A stretch of 34,429 nt of DNA, from contig JAPPMC010000075.1 in the NCBI GenBank assembly GCA_028819235.1, positions 39,386 to 73,814 on the forward strand, read 5' to 3'. Origin of the DNA: Bryobacterales bacterium (GTDB taxonomy: Bacteria; Acidobacteriota; Terriglobia; Bryobacterales; UBA6623). A model generated the notes under the pieces. That model saw only the letters and a list, made by a program, of their open reading frames with translations, was not told the DNA's origin and made no database searches. How positions within the stretch are numbered: position 1 is the first letter of the stretch; the number at the start of each line of letters is the position of its first letter. The translations under genes and the position numbers were made by a program. Positions 34,363-34,429 of this stretch are shown piece by piece.

Positions 34363-34429
34363 GATGATTTCCTCCTAGTGCTCCGTCAATCCTACATTTT
34401 TGGCTGATTATGTTCTACTGGGCATGAGG

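Noticed and set aside
1..34429. CRISPR arrays and insertion sequences
   Set aside because: No regularly spaced direct repeats and no transposase or integrase gene was found on either strand.

Overview
GC-rich bacterial chromosome fragment, probably from an Acidobacteriota-like or related environmental lineage. This is inferred from the mix of two PQQ/cytochrome c dehydrogenases, Tat-exported DUF1501 and sulfatase proteins, a TonB with an unusual cytoplasmic N-terminus, RHH/PIN toxin-antitoxin remnants and OmpL-like porins. No phylogenetic marker is present, so the placement is tentative. The first ~110 bases are C/G/T homopolymers and look like an unreliable contig end.

Layout. (1) 140-4035: an outer-membrane porin and a small secreted metalloprotease-like protein on the minus strand, then a DSD1/D-threonine-aldolase-type PLP enzyme followed by a RidA imine deaminase on the plus strand. 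(2) 4036-6596: a long gene-poor stretch, then a vapBC-type pair whose PIN toxin is broken by a one-base frameshift. (3) 6597-17768, plus strand: a catabolic/export cluster. It holds TonB with three exact 45-residue PWW repeats, a Tat sulfatase, an SMP-30 lactonase, the selenocysteine tRNA selC, a second sulfatase, a PQQ dehydrogenase with C-terminal cytochrome c, an MTOX/MSOX-like flavoprotein, an orphan VapB antitoxin and a Tat DUF1501 protein. (4) 17825-27533: a likely genomic island. A clipped signal-peptide-like reading frame is followed by an XRE regulator + ImmA/IrrE protease pair (minus), which diverges from four overlapping genes (plus): an unrecognised 437-aa protein, a tandem-HKD PLD-family protein, a 1217-aa SNF2/HepA-type helicase and a 134-aa YbjN/chaperone-like protein. 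(5) 27868-34362: a SAM methyltransferase (minus), an outer-membrane beta-barrel gene with an in-frame amber codon (plus), a degraded winged-helix fragment, a second PQQ dehydrogenase with N-terminal cytochrome c (minus) and a DUF4097 lipoprotein (minus).

How they work together. The central cluster reads as periplasmic oxidation and desulfation of organic substrates, with PQQ enzymes feeding electrons to fused cytochromes c. The PLP enzyme plus RidA fits D-hydroxy-amino-acid breakdown with removal of the reactive enamine. The four coupled genes of the island are the best candidate for an undescribed system. Helicase + PLD nuclease + unknown + small accessory protein, beside an XRE/ImmA switch, has the look of an anti-phage or DNA-processing module, but it lacks the DrmB and methylase components that would make it DISARM. 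selC shows the genome encodes tRNA-Sec; no selA, selB, selD or selenoprotein gene is visible in this window.
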